A stretch of 7,229 nt of DNA from Bacteroidota bacterium (GTDB taxonomy: Bacteria; Bacteroidota; Bacteroidia; NS11-12g; UBA9320). The stretch lies in NCBI GenBank assembly GCA_003485825.1, contig DNHN01000252.1:1-7229 (forward strand), in the 5' to 3' direction. A program made the position numbers and the translations under genes. The notes below the pieces were generated by a model that had not been told where the DNA came from, did no database searches, and saw nothing but the letters and a program-made list of their open reading frames with translations. This document shows, in pieces, positions 6,110 through 7,229 of the stretch (the first letter of the stretch is position 1; the number at the start of each line of letters is the position of its first letter).

Positions 6110-6646
6110 TTGGGTAGTGTTTATTTTTATCTTAAAATAAAAGCAAAACCAAGGACTACTCCGGAAATGAACAGCTTAGTGGTGGTGGAAGCCTTAAAGC
6201 GAGTCTTTAAAGTGGTCACTGCAGAAGGTCATTTCACTGAAATTGTAGATTATAGAGAAACCAAGCATCGACTAAGCGTTTGGCCGAGTACTAAAAAGGC
6301 CCTGATTAAAGTGAAAGCGCATGTGCAAATGGGCTATGATTTTAGTAAGATAAAATGGGAGATATATGAGACGAACGGGAAGGTAAAGCTACAAGCTATT
6401 CCTGCCCCGTATATCTTAAGCATCAGCCCAGATATAAATTACTATAATCTAGCAAATGGTCTTTTTAATAAGTTTACAAACGAAGACTTTAATCTGATAC
6501 AAACACAGTGTATAGCTACTGTACGCGAGGTGGCAGAGAAGAGTGAATTGCCACATCTAGCTGCAGAGCAAGCAAAAATGCTGCTCACTGAGCTAGCGAG
6601 TATGCATCACTGGGAGATAGAAGGAGTGAAGTTGCTAGATAGTTAG
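6110..6646 (+). CDS. DUF4230 domain protein (N-terminus apparently frame-disrupted)
   Basis: Residues about 22-172 match the DUF4230 pattern as I know it. They run from VVVEALKRVFKVVTAEGHFTEIVDY (23-47) through a variable loop, the strand ALIKVKAHVQMGYDFSKIKW (64-83), the proline-containing block VKLQAIPAPYILSISPDINYY (92-112), the FNKFTNEDFN motif (119-128), and a closing helix pair ending LAAEQAKMLLTELASMHHWEIEGVKL (150-175). The function of this family is unknown; members usually have a single N-terminal membrane anchor and an extracytoplasmic domain. The first possible start in this frame is TTG at 6110, which leaves only the tail of a membrane helix (GSVYFYLKIKAK). The missing helix is found one frame over in the ORF at 5973, so the native gene is probably 5973-6646 with one base lost or missequenced near 6090-6093. 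Its stop overlaps the convergent amidohydrolase by four bases. Confidence 0.75.
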   Translation: MGSVYFYLKIKAKPRTTPEMNSLVVVEALKRVFKVVTAEGHFTEIVDYRETKHRLSVWPSTKKALIKVKAHVQMGYDFSKIKWEIYETNGKVKLQAIPAPYILSISPDINYYNLANGLFNKFTNEDFNLIQTQCIATVREVAEKSELPHLAAEQAKMLLTELASMHHWEIEGVKLLDS

Positions 6647-7229
6647 TTAGCTACGTGAGTAGTTATCACCTTTGCTGTTAACATATATTTTTCTAAAATA
6701 ATATCTGTATCTAAGACTACGAAATCGGCTAGTTTTCCTATTTCTAAACTCCCTATAGTCTTCTCCATTCGGTTTGCCTTAGCGGCCCAAAGAGTCATTC
6801 CAAGCAATGCCTGCTCTTGAGTAAGAGCTTCGTCTATCAAATATCCTCCTAGTGGCTGCATATGGACATCTTGACGCTGAACAGCAGAAAAATAAGTCTT
6901 AAGAGGAGAGATATCTTCTACGGGGAAGTCTGTTCCTAAAGGCAAGTATCCATTCAGAGCTAGCAAGCTTTTATATGCATATGCTCCATCCAGGCGCTCA
7001 TTGCACAATCTTTGAGCAGCCCAATTCATATCACTGGTAGCGTGCGTAGGCTGTACACTAGGTAAAATACTGTATTGTGCAAATAGTGAGCGGTCTGTGG
7101 GAGTGACTACTTGTGCATGCTCTATTCTCCATCTTTTGTCATTGCGTGTTTTTAAGTGGCGTCCGTAGGTTTCAAGTACTAACCTATTGGCACTGTCACC
7201 TATGCAATGCGTATTTGCTTGAAAATCTA
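6643..7229 (-). CDS. YtcJ-type metal-dependent amidohydrolase (C-terminal 194 residues; N-terminus outside window)
   Basis: This is an amidohydrolase-superfamily TIM-barrel enzyme of the YtcJ / amidohydrolase-3 type; such enzymes hydrolyse C-N bonds and the substrate here is unknown. The frame stays open past the ATG at 7029 to the window edge, so that ATG is internal. Reading from the edge one sees DFQANTHCIGDSANRLVLETYG, with the metal-ligand His of the THxxGD motif. Then come RIEHAQVV with the second His, SVQPTHATSDMNWAAQRL, GAYAYKSLL and LGTDFPVE with the conserved active-site Asp. The end of the barrel and a short C-terminal beta part follow (TIGSLEIGKLADFVVLDTDI). The usual length is about 540 residues, so some 340 are outside. 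The protein ends at KVITTHVAN, lacking the last few residues (VxGxxVY type) common in relatives. A signal peptide, frequent in Bacteroidota members, cannot be judged. It converges on the DUF4230 gene with a four-base overlap. Confidence 0.88.
   Translation of the reverse strand, partial: DFQANTHCIGDSANRLVLETYGRHLKTRNDKRWRIEHAQVVTPTDRSLFAQYSILPSVQPTHATSDMNWAAQRLCNERLDGAYAYKSLLALNGYLPLGTDFPVEDISPLKTYFSAVQRQDVHMQPLGGYLIDEALTQEQALLGMTLWAAKANRMEKTIGSLEIGKLADFVVLDTDIILEKYMLTAKVITTHVAN

Noticed and set aside
6075..6112. Programmed -1 ribosomal frameshifting joining the 5973 ORF to the DUF4230 frame.
   Set aside because: There is no X-XXY-YYZ slippery heptamer in the overlap (CTT GCG GTA TCG TTA TTC TAG) and no clear stimulatory hairpin just downstream. 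A lost base is simpler.

Overview
The window looks like an ordinary chromosomal stretch from a member of the Bacteroidota. The evidence is moderately AT-rich DNA, leaders that are A-rich and lack a Shine-Dalgarno, a promoter-like TAAATTTG box of the Bacteroidota TAnnTTTG type ahead of the citrate synthase gene, and family variants (greA followed by a HIT protein, RuvC, type II citrate synthase, DUF4230) that read like Bacteroidota versions. The genus cannot be fixed from this sequence alone.

Layout. Positions 1-740 carry the 3' part of greA (transcription elongation factor) and, overlapping by one base, a HIT-family nucleotide hydrolase, both on +. ruvC (Holliday junction endonuclease) converges on them from the - strand with a single base between the two stops. 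Divergent from ruvC is a tight three-gene + operon (1357-3688): a multi-pass membrane protein of the flippase-like / LPG-synthase-TM family, a membrane-anchored family 2 glycosyltransferase, and a small protein that may be winged-helix-like. A conserved-looking but unrecognised cytosolic protein follows on the - strand (3741-4406). A 250-bp divergent intergenic region with short direct repeats and a good candidate promoter leads into gltA (4660-5949, citrate synthase). gltA is followed by a strong terminator-like hairpin, a small hydrophobic reading frame and a DUF4230 protein. The window closes with the C-terminal 194 residues of a YtcJ-type amidohydrolase on the - strand, overlapping the DUF4230 gene tail to tail by four bases.

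The genes do not form one pathway: transcription/repair housekeeping, an envelope glycoconjugate operon, a TCA-cycle enzyme and accessory genes lie side by side. I see no mobile element, RNA gene, CRISPR array or obvious new defence or biosynthetic system. The most notable spot is 5973-6110. There the membrane-anchor part of the DUF4230 protein appears to be in a different frame from its soluble domain (one base short), and a 14-bp terminator-like hairpin with a T-run lies inside that same anchor-coding stretch.
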